Shown piece after piece: positions 7,406 to 17,700 of a DNA stretch of 25,528 bases (position 1 is its first letter; the number at the start of each line of letters is the position of its first letter). Below the pieces are notes generated by a model that was not told where the DNA came from, ran no database searches, and saw nothing but the letters and a program-made list of their open reading frames with translations. Origin of the DNA: JABMMZ01 sp044368575 (GTDB taxonomy: Bacteria; Bacteroidota; Bacteroidia; NS11-12g; UBA955); the NCBI GenBank assembly GCA_044368575.1, contig JBIPPH010000030.1, positions 1 to 25,528 on the forward strand, given 5' to 3'. Made by a program: the position numbers and the translations under genes.

Positions 7406-9019
7406 TTAGTAGATAGAAGATTTTCTTTCTTGAACAGTAGCGTCTTCAAGGTATTCATCATAAGAACAGTGTTTATCTATCATACCTTTAGGTCCAATTT
7501 CTATGATTCTATTGGCAACAGTATTGATGAACTCATGGTCATGAGAATGGAAAATTAAAATGCCTTTGTAATCAATAAAGCTGTTGTTAAGCGATTGTAT
7601 GCTCTCCAAATCAAGGTGATTGGTTGGCTCATCTGCAATAATCAGATTGGGGCTTTCCAACATGGTTTTACTCATCATACATCTCACTTTCTCTCCTCCA
7701 CTCAATACTTTAGCTTTCTTCAAACTCTCTTCACCACTGAACAACATTTTACCTAAAAAGCCTCTTACATAGGTTTCGTCTTTTTCTTTAGAGAATTGTC
7801 TGAGCCAATCAACCAAACTTAAATCAACCCCTTCAAAGAATGATGAGTTATCGTTAGGAATATAAGAGCGTTTAATCGTAACGCCCCAATCAGCAGTACC
7901 AGTTTTAGGAGACTCTTCTCCGTGAATACACTGAAAGAACTTCGTAATCGCTAATGGATTTCTTGATAGAATAGCCACTTTCTCACCCTTATTAACGGTG
8001 ATATTGATGTCTTTGAACAGCGGCTTGCCTTCAAGTTCATAGGATAAATTTTGTATGCTAACAACTTGGTCTCCAGCTTCACGCTCTTGAATGAAAAATA
8101 TACCAGGGTATTTTCTGGTTGAAGGTTTGATCTCTTCAATGTTTAATTTTTCAATCATTTTACGACGGCTTGTAGCTTGTTTACTCTTAGCCACGTTAGC
8201 GCTGAATCTTTGGATAAAGTCCATCAACTCTTTCTTCTTCTCTTCTGATTTCTTGTTTTGATCTTGACGTTGTTTCAAGGCCAATTGACTACTTTGGTAC
8301 CAGAAAGTATAGTTACCAGAATAGGTCGTAATTTTATTGAAATCAATATCTGCCACATGGGTACAAACTGAATCTAAGAAGTGACGGTCGTGAGATACTA
8401 CTAAAACGGTATTTTCAAAATTGGCTAAGAAATTTTCAAGCCAAGCAATGGTTTCAACGTCCAAGTCATTGGTAGGCTCGTCCATTAACAAAATGTCTGG
8501 ATTGCCAAACAAGGCTTGCGCTAACAATACCCTTACCTTTTGATTGTTACTCAATTCATGCATGGTTTTAAAATGCATTTCTTCAGTAATCCCCAAACCA
8601 CTTAGCAATGAAGCGGCATCTGAATCGGCATTCCAACCTTCAAGTTCAGCAAATTTTTCTTCCAATTCACTGGCCTTAATACCGTCCTCATCAGTAAAAT
8701 CTTCTTTGGCATAAATGATTTCTTTCTCTTTGATGATTTGATAAAGCACTTTATTGCCCATGATCACCGTTTCTAAAACTTGAAACTCATCAAATTCAAA
8801 GTGATTTTGCTTAAGCACGCTCATACGCTTGCCCTTTTCAATTTCAACTTGACCGGTCGTAGGCTCAATTTCGCCAGAAAGAATTTTCAGAAAGGTAGAT
8901 TTACCGGCACCATTGGCACCAATCACACCATAACAATTCCCTGGAATGAATTTAACATTCACCTCATCAAATAGGACACGCTTACCGTACCTTAAAGAAA
9001 CATTTGAAACACTAATCAT
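7406..9019 (-). CDS. ABC-F ATPase (YbiT-like) with one degenerate ATP site
   Basis: 537 residues, two ATP-binding domains and no membrane segment: a soluble ABC-F protein, a group whose members act on the ribosome. First domain: intact P-loop GANGAGKST (34-42) and Walker B ILLMDE (176-181), but signature LSNNQ (156-160) instead of LSGGQ. A charged helical linker (about 245-295) separates the domains. Second domain: the P-loop position reads LSRNPLAITK (351-360) with neither the glycines nor the Lys, while signature LSGGE (439-443) and Walker B LIIADE (459-464) are intact. Composite site 1 is therefore canonical and site 2 degenerate. From memory, Bacteroidota relatives share a weak second P-loop, so this is likely clade-wide. 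Specific role unknown; no sign of an antibiotic-resistance subtype. Confidence 0.93.
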   Translation of the reverse strand: MISVSNVSLRYGKRVLFDEVNVKFIPGNCYGVIGANGAGKSTFLKILSGEIEPTTGQVEIEKGKRMSVLKQNHFEFDEFQVLETVIMGNKVLYQIIKEKEIIYAKEDFTDEDGIKASELEEKFAELEGWNADSDAASLLSGLGITEEMHFKTMHELSNNQKVRVLLAQALFGNPDILLMDEPTNDLDVETIAWLENFLANFENTVLVVSHDRHFLDSVCTHVADIDFNKITTYSGNYTFWYQSSQLALKQRQDQNKKSEEKKKELMDFIQRFSANVAKSKQATSRRKMIEKLNIEEIKPSTRKYPGIFFIQEREAGDQVVSIQNLSYELEGKPLFKDINITVNKGEKVAILSRNPLAITKFFQCIHGEESPKTGTADWGVTIKRSYIPNDNSSFFEGVDLSLVDWLRQFSKEKDETYVRGFLGKMLFSGEESLKKAKVLSGGEKVRCMMSKTMLESPNLIIADEPTNHLDLESIQSLNNSFIDYKGILIFHSHDHEFINTVANRIIEIGPKGMIDKHCSYDEYLEDATVQERKSSIY

Positions 9020-9035
9020 AATTTTTTGGGGAGCG

Positions 9036-9043
9036 CAAAGATA
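9036..9043 (-). promoter_or_regulatory. -7 box of the ABC-F gene
   Basis: Read on the - strand, TATCTTTG followed by CGC, a good TAnnTTTG match 16 bases before the ATG at 9019. No TTG is visible at the -33 distance. The expected leader is about 12 bases. Confidence 0.6.
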
Positions 9044-9083
9044 ACCATTTTATTGGGTTTTTGGCAGTCTTTACACTGAGTTT

Positions 9084-9926
9084 TTAAGGATTAAGTGGCA
9101 CATCTGCACCATGGCTGATATCTGCCCATGCATCAAAATCCTTATTGAGCATTTCCACTTTAGCGCGGCCATTGACCATAGCGCCATTTCCGAGCATCAA
9201 ATACAATGGAGCTGACTCCGACTCGTAGGCCATAATAATGGCTTCTGCAGCCTTTTCAGGATCACCTGGTTGTTTTCCAGAACGACTGCGTATAGCTTCA
9301 GTATTAGCTCCGGCTGTTAAGGCATAATCTGCAATTTTCACTGGAGTTTCGAAAGCTGAACGACCGGCCCAATCTGTTCTAAAACCACTCGGACAAACAA
9401 TGGTAACTTGTATACCAAGGCCATTAACTTCTTTCGCTAATGACTCTGAATACCCAGCTACAGCAAATTTACTGGCGTTGTAAAATGATACGGCTGGGAA
9501 ACCCATCAAGCCAGCAATAGATGAAATATTAATGATATGCCCTTTGTGTTGTTGACGCATATGAGGCAATACCAAACTAGTGAGTTGAGTCAATCCAAAG
9601 AAATTGATTTCAAACATTTTTCTGACGATAGACATATCGGCCTCTTCAGCAGATGAGAAATAACCTATACCGGCATTGTTGACCAAAACATCGATGCGAC
9701 CAAAAGCTTTGTGAGCATCGTCCACACATGCTGCAAACATTTCAGGTTTTTCTAAATCCAAAAGCACAGCAGCAGCACTTTGAGGATAAAGCTTTTGAAT
9801 GGCTTGTACATCTTCTATATGCCTAGCCGTCATTACCACTTTATACCCTTTAGCAAGCGCTTTCAACGCTAAGCTTTTTCCAAAACCAGTTGAACAACCG
9901 GTTATAAACCATACTTGATCTTGCAT
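9084..9926 (-). CDS. Short-chain dehydrogenase/reductase
   Basis: 280 residues from the chosen start. Classical SDR fold: nucleotide-binding TGCSTGFG close to the N-terminus, NNAG at the end of beta-4, catalytic Ser in NISSIAG, and Tyr-x-x-x-Lys in FYNASK. It reduces or oxidises a carbonyl/alcohol with NAD(P); the substrate cannot be told. I chose the ATG at 9924-9926 because it overlaps the stop of the upstream gene as TAATG (one shared base), a coupling arrangement, and puts VWFITG at the normal distance from the start. An ATG at 9947 would add seven residues and overlap the upstream gene by 22 bases. Confidence 0.9.
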   Translation of the reverse strand: MQDQVWFITGCSTGFGKSLALKALAKGYKVVMTARHIEDVQAIQKLYPQSAAAVLLDLEKPEMFAACVDDAHKAFGRIDVLVNNAGIGYFSSAEEADMSIVRKMFEINFFGLTQLTSLVLPHMRQQHKGHIINISSIAGLMGFPAVSFYNASKFAVAGYSESLAKEVNGLGIQVTIVCPSGFRTDWAGRSAFETPVKIADYALTAGANTEAIRSRSGKQPGDPEKAAEAIIMAYESESAPLYLMLGNGAMVNGRAKVEMLNKDFDAWADISHGADVPLNP

Positions 9927-11338
9927 TATTGGGCTTTGATTTGACATGGGGTTAATCCGTTTTCAAGTGGCACTGAAGTCGCCGTAATGGCCTTAAAGCC
10001 ACCGTCAACTTCTTTAAAATCATGAATACCTCTAGCTTTTAAAATGGATGCTGCAATCATACTTCTATAGCCCCCTTGACAGTGCAATAGAAAAGTCGTT
10101 TTGGGCAACTCATGCATCCAATCATTTAAGTATGCTAAAGATTTATTCTGAGCATTGACAACGTGTTCAGAAGCAAACTCTGCCTCTTTTCTAACATCAA
10201 TTACTGGTAAATGTTGATTGGTATACTCTGAAGCAAATTGTTCAGGCGAAATTCTATCAACTGAATCAATGGCTTTATTGGCGGCTGTCCAAGATGACAT
10301 GCCTCCATTTAAATAGCCAAGTACATGGTCAAATCCTACTCTTGACAATCTGGTAATGGCTTCAGTTTCCATACCTTGATCTACCACCAAAACAAGATTT
10401 TGATGAACGTCAACTATTATTGCCCCTACCCATGGCGCAAAGTCGCCTTTCAAGCCGATATTGATGGCACCAGGAATATGTCCTTTAGCAAAGTCTGCTG
10501 CAGAGCGCACATCTAAAACCAATGCGTTTGCTGATTCAACTACCGTTTCCAAAGCATCAGGGCTGAGGGCTTGCATGCCTCTTGCCATTACTTCGTCGAA
10601 ACTGTTGTAGCCTTTTTTATTCATGGCAACGTTCATTCCGAAATAACCCGGAGGTGGAGTTAAGCCATCGGTAACAGCTGCGATAAAGGCGGCTTTGTCA
10701 GGTTGATTTAAAGCATAATTCATTTGCTTTTGGTTGCCTAAAGTGTCTTGGGTTTCTTTCATCATGTTTTTGCCACATGCACTTCCAGCTCCATGCGCAG
10801 GATATACCATCACATGATTAGGCAAAGGCATGATTTTATGCATTAAACTGTCGTACAACATGCCCGCCAAATCTTCTTGCGTCATATCAGCTGCTTTTTG
10901 AGCCAAATCAGGTCTACCAACATCGCCTAAGAATAAAGTATCGCCACTGAACAAAGCTTGTGCTTCGCCATTTGCATCCTTCAACAAATAACATGAACTC
11001 TCTAATGTATGACCGGGAGTATGCAACAAGGTAATGCTGATATCGCCTATTGTAAACACCTCTTGATCCGCGGCAATATGTGACTCGAATGCAGGTTCAG
11101 CTTTAGGCCCAAATACGATAGGCGCATTGGTTTTATTGGCCAAATCTATATGCCCTGAAACAAAATCAGCATGAAAATGGGTTTCAAAAATGTATTTGAT
11201 TTTAGCACCGCGTTGCTCTGCTTTTTGAATGTATGGCAACACTTCTCTTAGTGGATCTATAATAGCCGCTTCGCCATTACTTTCAATATAATATGCGCCT
11301 TGAGCTAAACATCCAGTATAAATCTGTTCGATGTACAT
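9926..11338 (-). CDS. CstB-like persulfide dioxygenase with two rhodanese domains
   Basis: 470 residues. An N-terminal metallo-beta-lactamase-fold persulfide dioxygenase (about 1-230) carries HFHAD (H54, H56, D58) with H63, TPGH (H110), SGD (D133) and PAHG (H182), which supply the iron ligands in this family. Rhodanese domain 1 (about 265-355) has no Cys in its loop (VVDQGM, 318-323), so it is a pseudo-rhodanese. Rhodanese domain 2 (about 370-460) has the active loop CQGGYR with C420. This three-part layout matches Staphylococcus aureus CstB, which oxidises persulfides to sulfite and thiosulfate in sulfide detoxification. The SDR gene is coupled downstream. A -7 box lies 5 bases before the ATG. 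Confidence 0.93.
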   Translation of the reverse strand: MYIEQIYTGCLAQGAYYIESNGEAAIIDPLREVLPYIQKAEQRGAKIKYIFETHFHADFVSGHIDLANKTNAPIVFGPKAEPAFESHIAADQEVFTIGDISITLLHTPGHTLESSCYLLKDANGEAQALFSGDTLFLGDVGRPDLAQKAADMTQEDLAGMLYDSLMHKIMPLPNHVMVYPAHGAGSACGKNMMKETQDTLGNQKQMNYALNQPDKAAFIAAVTDGLTPPPGYFGMNVAMNKKGYNSFDEVMARGMQALSPDALETVVESANALVLDVRSAADFAKGHIPGAINIGLKGDFAPWVGAIIVDVHQNLVLVVDQGMETEAITRLSRVGFDHVLGYLNGGMSSWTAANKAIDSVDRISPEQFASEYTNQHLPVIDVRKEAEFASEHVVNAQNKSLAYLNDWMHELPKTTFLLHCQGGYRSMIAASILKARGIHDFKEVDGGFKAITATSVPLENGLTPCQIKAQ

Positions 11339-11343
11339 AGCTG

Positions 11344-11351
11344 CAAAGTTA
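11344..11351 (-). promoter_or_regulatory. -7 box directly before the CstB-like gene
   Basis: Read on the - strand, TAACTTTG then CAGCT and the ATG at 11338. It matches TAnnTTTG followed by CA. No TTG lies at -33, which fits a promoter that needs an activator. Transcription should start at or within a base or two of the ATG. Confidence 0.6.
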
Positions 11352-11371
11352 ATGGATTTAGGCCTTTTATA

Positions 11372-11397
11372 ACAGACTGAATCTGTATAGTACTATA
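11372..11397. promoter_or_regulatory. Possible operator: two adjacent inverted repeats
   Basis: ACAGA-ctgaa-TCTGT (11372-11386) lies where the -33 box of the CstB-like gene should be, and the perfect 12-base palindrome TATAGTACTATA (11386-11397) adjoins it upstream. A 12-base palindrome is expected about six times in 25 kb by chance, so only the position makes it notable. Confidence 0.3.
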
Positions 11398-11403
11398 AAG
11401 GAT

Positions 11404-11721
11404 TTAAATAGCAGGAAAGGCTTGATGCCAAGCAATGATTCCACCCCTTAAATTGTACAAATGAGCAAAGCCAAGTGCGGCCATTTTTTCACAGGCATAA
11501 ACGCTCCTTACCCCACTTCTGCAATATATCAAATACGTTTTATCAGGATCCAAGTCTTCTATTTTTTGATCAAAATCCGACTCGTGAATATCAAATTGTG
11601 TGAGGGCTCCAGAGATTATTCCCATGTCGGTTTCTGGGGCAGTTCTTACATCTAAAATCACAACATCATCAGACATCATGGCTTTAAATTCTTCTGGATT
11701 TAAATGTTGGTACTTTTCCAT
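11404..11721 (-). CDS. Single-domain rhodanese sulfurtransferase
   Basis: 105 residues, one rhodanese domain. VILDVRTAPE (21-30) is the conserved entry motif, and the active loop CRSGVR has C67, the residue that carries the persulfide. No signal peptide, so cytoplasmic. It starts 3 bases after the stop of the giant PKD gene and is likely transcribed with it, which is an odd partner. Downstream lies the CstB-like gene, 65 bases away, with its own -7 box. The sulfur donor and acceptor cannot be told from the sequence. Confidence 0.92.
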   Translation of the reverse strand: MEKYQHLNPEEFKAMMSDDVVILDVRTAPETDMGIISGALTQFDIHESDFDQKIEDLDPDKTYLIYCRSGVRSVYACEKMAALGFAHLYNLRGGIIAWHQAFPAI

Positions 11722-11724
11722 TTT

Positions 11725-14700
11725 TTAGCGGAGCAAATAAAACACTTCTCGTTCAGAAAAAATAAACATTTGTCCGGAATTCATATAACTGTAATTCACT
11801 AAGACAACAAAATAGGCATCTTGAGCAGGCAATCCCATATAATCACCACTCCATCCTGGGGCATTTAAATCACCAACATAAATCAATTCTCCCCATCGGT
11901 TAAAGATCTTATAGTCCATGCTCAACAAATCAATACCAATTGGTTTATAAAACTCATTCAATGGATCGCCATTAGGTGTAAAGGCAGTTGGAATCCATAG
12001 TCTGCAATTGTGATCACGGTAATTTACTTGAATCGTATCTGATACAGACCCACAAATATTAGTGGCAGTTACCCAGTATTTGCCAGCTTGGCTCACTCTA
12101 TAAGTTTCATTCACATTGCCATCTTGCCAGTAATAGGTTGAATTCCAATTCTTGGCTTTGAGCAGTATGCTCTCTGTTTGACACAACAAAGTATCGTTAC
12201 CAAGTTTAACTACTGGCATTGGATAAATCATTGTAGCTTGTTGACTAGATGATGTACATTGATTAACTGTAACAGTGTATTTAACCGTATCTGCAAACAA
12301 TTGTTTAGGATATAAATAATTGCCTACCACATTGATTCCTGAGAATACGCCACCAGGCACAACAGGTGTCAATAATACTGGTGGCTCGTTGTTACAATAA
12401 AAAGGTTTCAAGGTGTTGAATTGCGGGTTAGGCATAGGTTTGACCCTTACCAATTTAAGTATAGTATCTGAACAGAGTGTATTAGAAGTTGTAACATATT
12501 GAATGCTGTGCCACCCTACCGTTGTAAATGATTTTATGAGCACAGAATCTATGGTATTGAATTGGGTATCAACCCACCATTGATGCTTGCGTATGCCATT
12601 CCAATCAGTAGCTGTTGAGCGCATAATAAAACGATTGCCTACCAAACATTGAGAGGTATCATTGATTGAAAAATCAGCCTTTGGTTTAGCATAAATCGTC
12701 ACCACTGACTGAGCAGTATCTCTACATAAACTATCGCTGGTTTCGATTAATTTAACCGGCAACAAACCAATTTGATTGAATCGATAATTAACCACATTCC
12801 AAGTGTTAAAGACTTGACCGTTTAATTGCCATTGATGGGTTTTTAGACTGCCTTTTTGTATCCATGAAGCATTGGTGAAATCAAAACTTTGAGCGTTGAC
12901 ACATTGGTCAGTATCATTCAAACTGAATCGCGCTCTTGGCATAGGATTAACATACATGGTCGCCTTAAAGGAATCTTGGCAATTGTAAATTGATCTGGCT
13001 GTAAGCATTACTTTGTAATCGCCATAAAACAGATAATTGTGGATTGGGGCTTTTACGCGACTGGTATCGCCATCGCCAAATGACCAATCGTAACCCATTT
13101 GTGTACTATCAATGGTAGACAAATTACTAAACACAAACTGATTGCCTTTAACACATTGACCAGCGTCATTCACTTTGAAATTTGCTATAGGCTCCGGATG
13201 TACCAATACGCCTTGCTCAAAACTATCTACACAATCATAATTACTGCTAACCCACAATCGAATTTTGAAATCACCATGTTTGGCAAACTTATGACTAATA
13301 GACGTATCAGTGCTTACAAAACCATCGCTTATGCGCCAAACAAAACGCATGAATCCATGTGGAACAGTCGCTCGATTAAGCGCATCAAATTGATTGATTT
13401 TTAAACATTGCCCAAGTTGATTCACTGTAAAATAAGACTTAGGGCTTGGTTGCACAAACACCAAACGATCAAGCGTGTCAGTACATAGTTTATCTGATAC
13501 AGTTACCAATTGAATAATCGGCGTATCGGCAGCATTAAATGATTTTGCAATCACAATTCCAGAATCTCTGAAGGTTTGAGCCAACCACCATTTGTGCTTC
13601 ATAGTACCATAAGCAATGCTTGACTTTGCTGTGAATATAAAGGTATTATTTTGAGCACATTGCACTGAATCATTAATGTTGAATTTAGCTTTTGGCATTG
13701 GATGAACCGTTAATGTCTGGTACATGGTATCAAAGCATGCTTTATCACTCTTAACGATGTATCGCAAAAGTTTACTGCCATGAGATCCAAAGCTGATTGT
13801 TCTGTCTTTTAAGCCAGTGGCATTCAGACCTGAAGTATCCCAGTAATACGCAACAATACTACCTTGTTGTATGGTAGAATTTCCAGTTAATGCAAACTGA
13901 TTAAACCTCAAACATTGATCGCTATCATTCACTAATAATTTAGCTTTAGGTTGATGATAAACCACATTGGTTTTGCTTATACTATCTCTACAGCCAAAAT
14001 TAGAAATGGCTTTTAGTTGAATGGCATATACGCCTGGAAGCCCATACACATGTTGAGCATTGAAGGTATTGGAAGTATTGCCATCTCCAAACAACCATTG
14101 ATAAGTCATACTGCCCTGTTTGATCTTGCTCAAATTACTCATAATGAACCTCTGAACTGGCAAACATTGGTCCGTATCATTGATTGAGAAATTAGGCTTT
14201 GGCACAGAATTCGTTTCTACAAATAACATTGCCGTATCGGCACAGTTCTGATCACTAATGGCAATCAAACGGTTTTTAAAGACGGTATCCTTGACAAAAT
14301 AATGTGAAACTACCTTGCCTGTGTCATTCGTATTATCGCTCCAAGTCCATAAACGTTTTAGGCTGCCGTATGCAACTTTACTTTCATCAGTGAAAACAAA
14401 ATTTTGAGTATTAAAACATTGAGTACTATCATTGATACTAAACAAGGCTTTAGGCATAGGGTGTACCACAACAGTATGACTTACAGTATCTTTACAATTA
14501 CGCACTGAGTTCACAATCAATCGCACTGAATAAGTGCCCTGATTCAAATAGCGCATTTGGGTATCTTTTTGTATGGCATTGTAGCCATTGCCAAATGACC
14601 ATTGGTATTTTAAAGTGCCATCTTTTGCCCAAGACGCATTGGTAAATTTAAACCAATTGGATCTTAAACATTGCTTGGCTGAATCGATGTTAAAGGCAGC

Positions 14701-17700
14701 AACTGGCATCGGCCATACATAGGCTTTCTTACGCACCGAGTCCAAACAACCAGCATTGGACACCAATTTCAATTGTACTGTATAGCTTGAATCTTTTGGC
14801 CACTGCACATTGAAGGTATCTTTGCCCATAAGTTGTTTCACCATGCTCGTCCAATAAGTAGTATAAACGCCTTGCGGGATAGAAGAAGTATTAATGGCCG
14901 TCATGTTATTGGCTCTGAAGCATGAGGTCGAATCGAGCCATTTAAAATTGGCCACCGGCATACTAAATACTTGTAGGGCTTTTGATGAAGTATCTTTACA
15001 CCCAAAGTTAGATTGTACAATTAAACTGCAGGTATACACGCCAAATGCTGCATAGCTGTGAGAAGGATCTTTTAAACTGCTGTTTGAGGCATCGCCAAAC
15101 AACCAGTTGTAAGACATACTCCCATGGTGAATACTGGATTGATTGGTAAAATTAAACTTATTAGCTTTCAAACATTGTTTGAGGGTATCAATCACAAATA
15201 CACTTTTTGGCATTGGATGCACCACCAAAATTTGTTGGGTGGTGTCTTTGCAACCCTTGTTACTGTATGCAATCAATGTGAGTTTAAAGGTATCAAAAGT
15301 ATTGTAATGATGAGAGGTAATTGGTAGTGAAGAGGTATCTCCATCTCCAAATTGCCATATCGTACTTAAGGTATAAGGCGACAAGATTTTAGATGAGTCT
15401 TTATAGGCAAACAGATTGGCTCTGAAACACTGTTCTGTAACATGCTTTGCAATCAAAGCTTCTGGTTTAGGATGAATGGTAACAAGCCCATAACTGGTAT
15501 CCCAGCAGGCTACTGAATTTTGCACCCTTAAACTGATTGGATGGGCGCCTACTGTTGTATACTTATACTTGAATTGCTTAAGGGTTTTGGTTATACCAGG
15601 ATCCAAGGTCCAAATTCTTGAGGCAATAGAAGTATCAATTGTAGAGACATCGTTAAAGGCAATTGAATCTGCTGTGTTAATACATTTTTCAATTGCACTG
15701 ATTTGCAAAATAGACTTAGGCGAAGGCCTAACATTCACAAACTTAGTGATGGTATCATAACAGAAATTATTGGAACGCGTAATGAGTTTTATGCTGTAAG
15801 TATTCACAGATGGAAAACTATGTACCACATTGGCTTTGGTGGAAACATAGCCATCAGACAAGCGCCATTCATAAGCCGTAATAGTACCTGAATACATGGT
15901 TGAGGTATTGCTCAAAACAAAACGATTTTGATTCAAACATTGACTTGAACTATTGATATTAAAATCTGCAGTTGGATTGGCAAATATTTGCACCTGTTTA
16001 CTCACTGAATCCGTACAACCTTGAATGGTAGTCGTTTTTAATTTCACTGTGTATTTACCTGTATCTGCATACACTTTAACAAAGCCATTGGATTGTAGCA
16101 CACTACCATCGCCCATGGTCCAAACATTGCTTTGAACCGCTTGTTTTGAACTACCAATATTGGAGAAACTCATGCTGCTCAAATGACAGACATTGACTGC
16201 TGTAAAGTTGGGTTTAGGTTTAGCCCATACCCTCACTTGTTTGGTCACATCATCAATACACCCTGAACGGTTTCTGACGGTTAACCTGACTAAATAATAT
16301 ACCGAGTCTTTAGGGTATACATAGTTTGGATTTTTGGTAGAACTACCCGCCCCATTTCCAAAATTCCAGGTGTAATTGGTAATGATATCGTTAAACGATT
16401 TTGAGATGTCTCTGAAATTAGTGGCCCTGCCTTGACACACCTCATTAAAAGTAAAATCAGCCTCTGGAAAAGGATAAACGAAAATATCTCTTATAACAGA
16501 ATCAACACAACCATAGGGACTATAAGCCCTTAATACTATAGTGTATTTGCCAGAATCAGCATATTGGTGAACAGGATTGGCAAGATTACTGCTACTGCCA
16601 TCGCCAAAACTCCACACATATTGAACAATATTCCCAGTAGTTAAAGCAGACGTATTGGTAAAGGTGGTGGTATAGTTAGCACAGTTAGTAGAATGGGTAA
16701 AGTTTGGCCTTGGCAATTCATATACTTCAATTTTAGGCGAAAATTTCACCAGTGGATTCACCACAAAGGTATCTGCACAGGTTACAGTAATCCCATTGTT
16801 CAAGAAAGTATTGCGCGCAATTAACTGAGGTCTAAATATGCCATAATTTGCATACGTAAAGGCAATATTAGCGTATGAATTAGTGATGGTCGTATTGTTA
16901 CCCGGATTCTTATACAACCAAGTATAGCTGTTGGCATTTAAACTGTTATTTTTAAACGTGACTGTTAAAGGCATGCAACCAACAGTATCTGAAACCATTT
17001 CAAAACCAGCTTCAGGGCCATTGATGAAGAATGAATCTTTCTTGGTGTCTTTACAACCCAGTGTATTGGTAACTTGCAATTCAACATCGTGCCATCCGCG
17101 CTTAAAAAACTTAAAAGGATTTTTCAATAAACTAGAACTTGAGGCCTGATCAAAATACCAAGTATGGGTCACTACGCTGTCATCTGTATGCCCAAACTGA
17201 TTGAGACTATCATAGACACTTGCTGATGATTTAAATTGAATTACCTGGGCACAAACCAATTGCTTACCTGGTAAGGTCATTGCTGAAAACACATCAAACA
17301 CTCTTACAGGGAAAGCATACAAGAAGGTATCTACACAACCAACGCTGTCTGTGTATTCCAATTTGATATTGTAATTGCCTATTTTATTGAATTTAAAATA
17401 GGTTGAATACTTACCAGTGCCGAAGCCGTTGCCATCACCAATGTCCCAACGGGTGGTTTCCTTGTTATTCAAAAACCTCAATGAATCTTTCCAATAAGCA
17501 GGACCATTCCAATACCTAGTAGTATTAAGTACTTTGACGCTATCATTCAAACAGATTTTTTGTTTATTGAATACCAATGAAGGCTGAGCGCCAATTCTAA
17601 TGACCATGGAATCTACAGCCACACAACCATTGGCATGACGCATAGTAACCACCACCCTGTAGCGCCCGCGTTTGGTGTACTTATGAGTGCGTTTTCCTAA

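Noticed and set aside
9060..9090. A small CAGT/ACTG hairpin downstream of the SDR gene as a terminator.
   Set aside because: It has only four base pairs and no T run directly after it on the - strand.
13099..13404. A + strand open frame of about 100 codons antisense to the giant PKD gene, and similar shorter ones at 15124, 15569 and 19706.
   Set aside because: They lie antisense to conserved PKD-coding sequence, have no recognisable protein pattern and no promoter box. Best explained as chance frames opposite a long gene.
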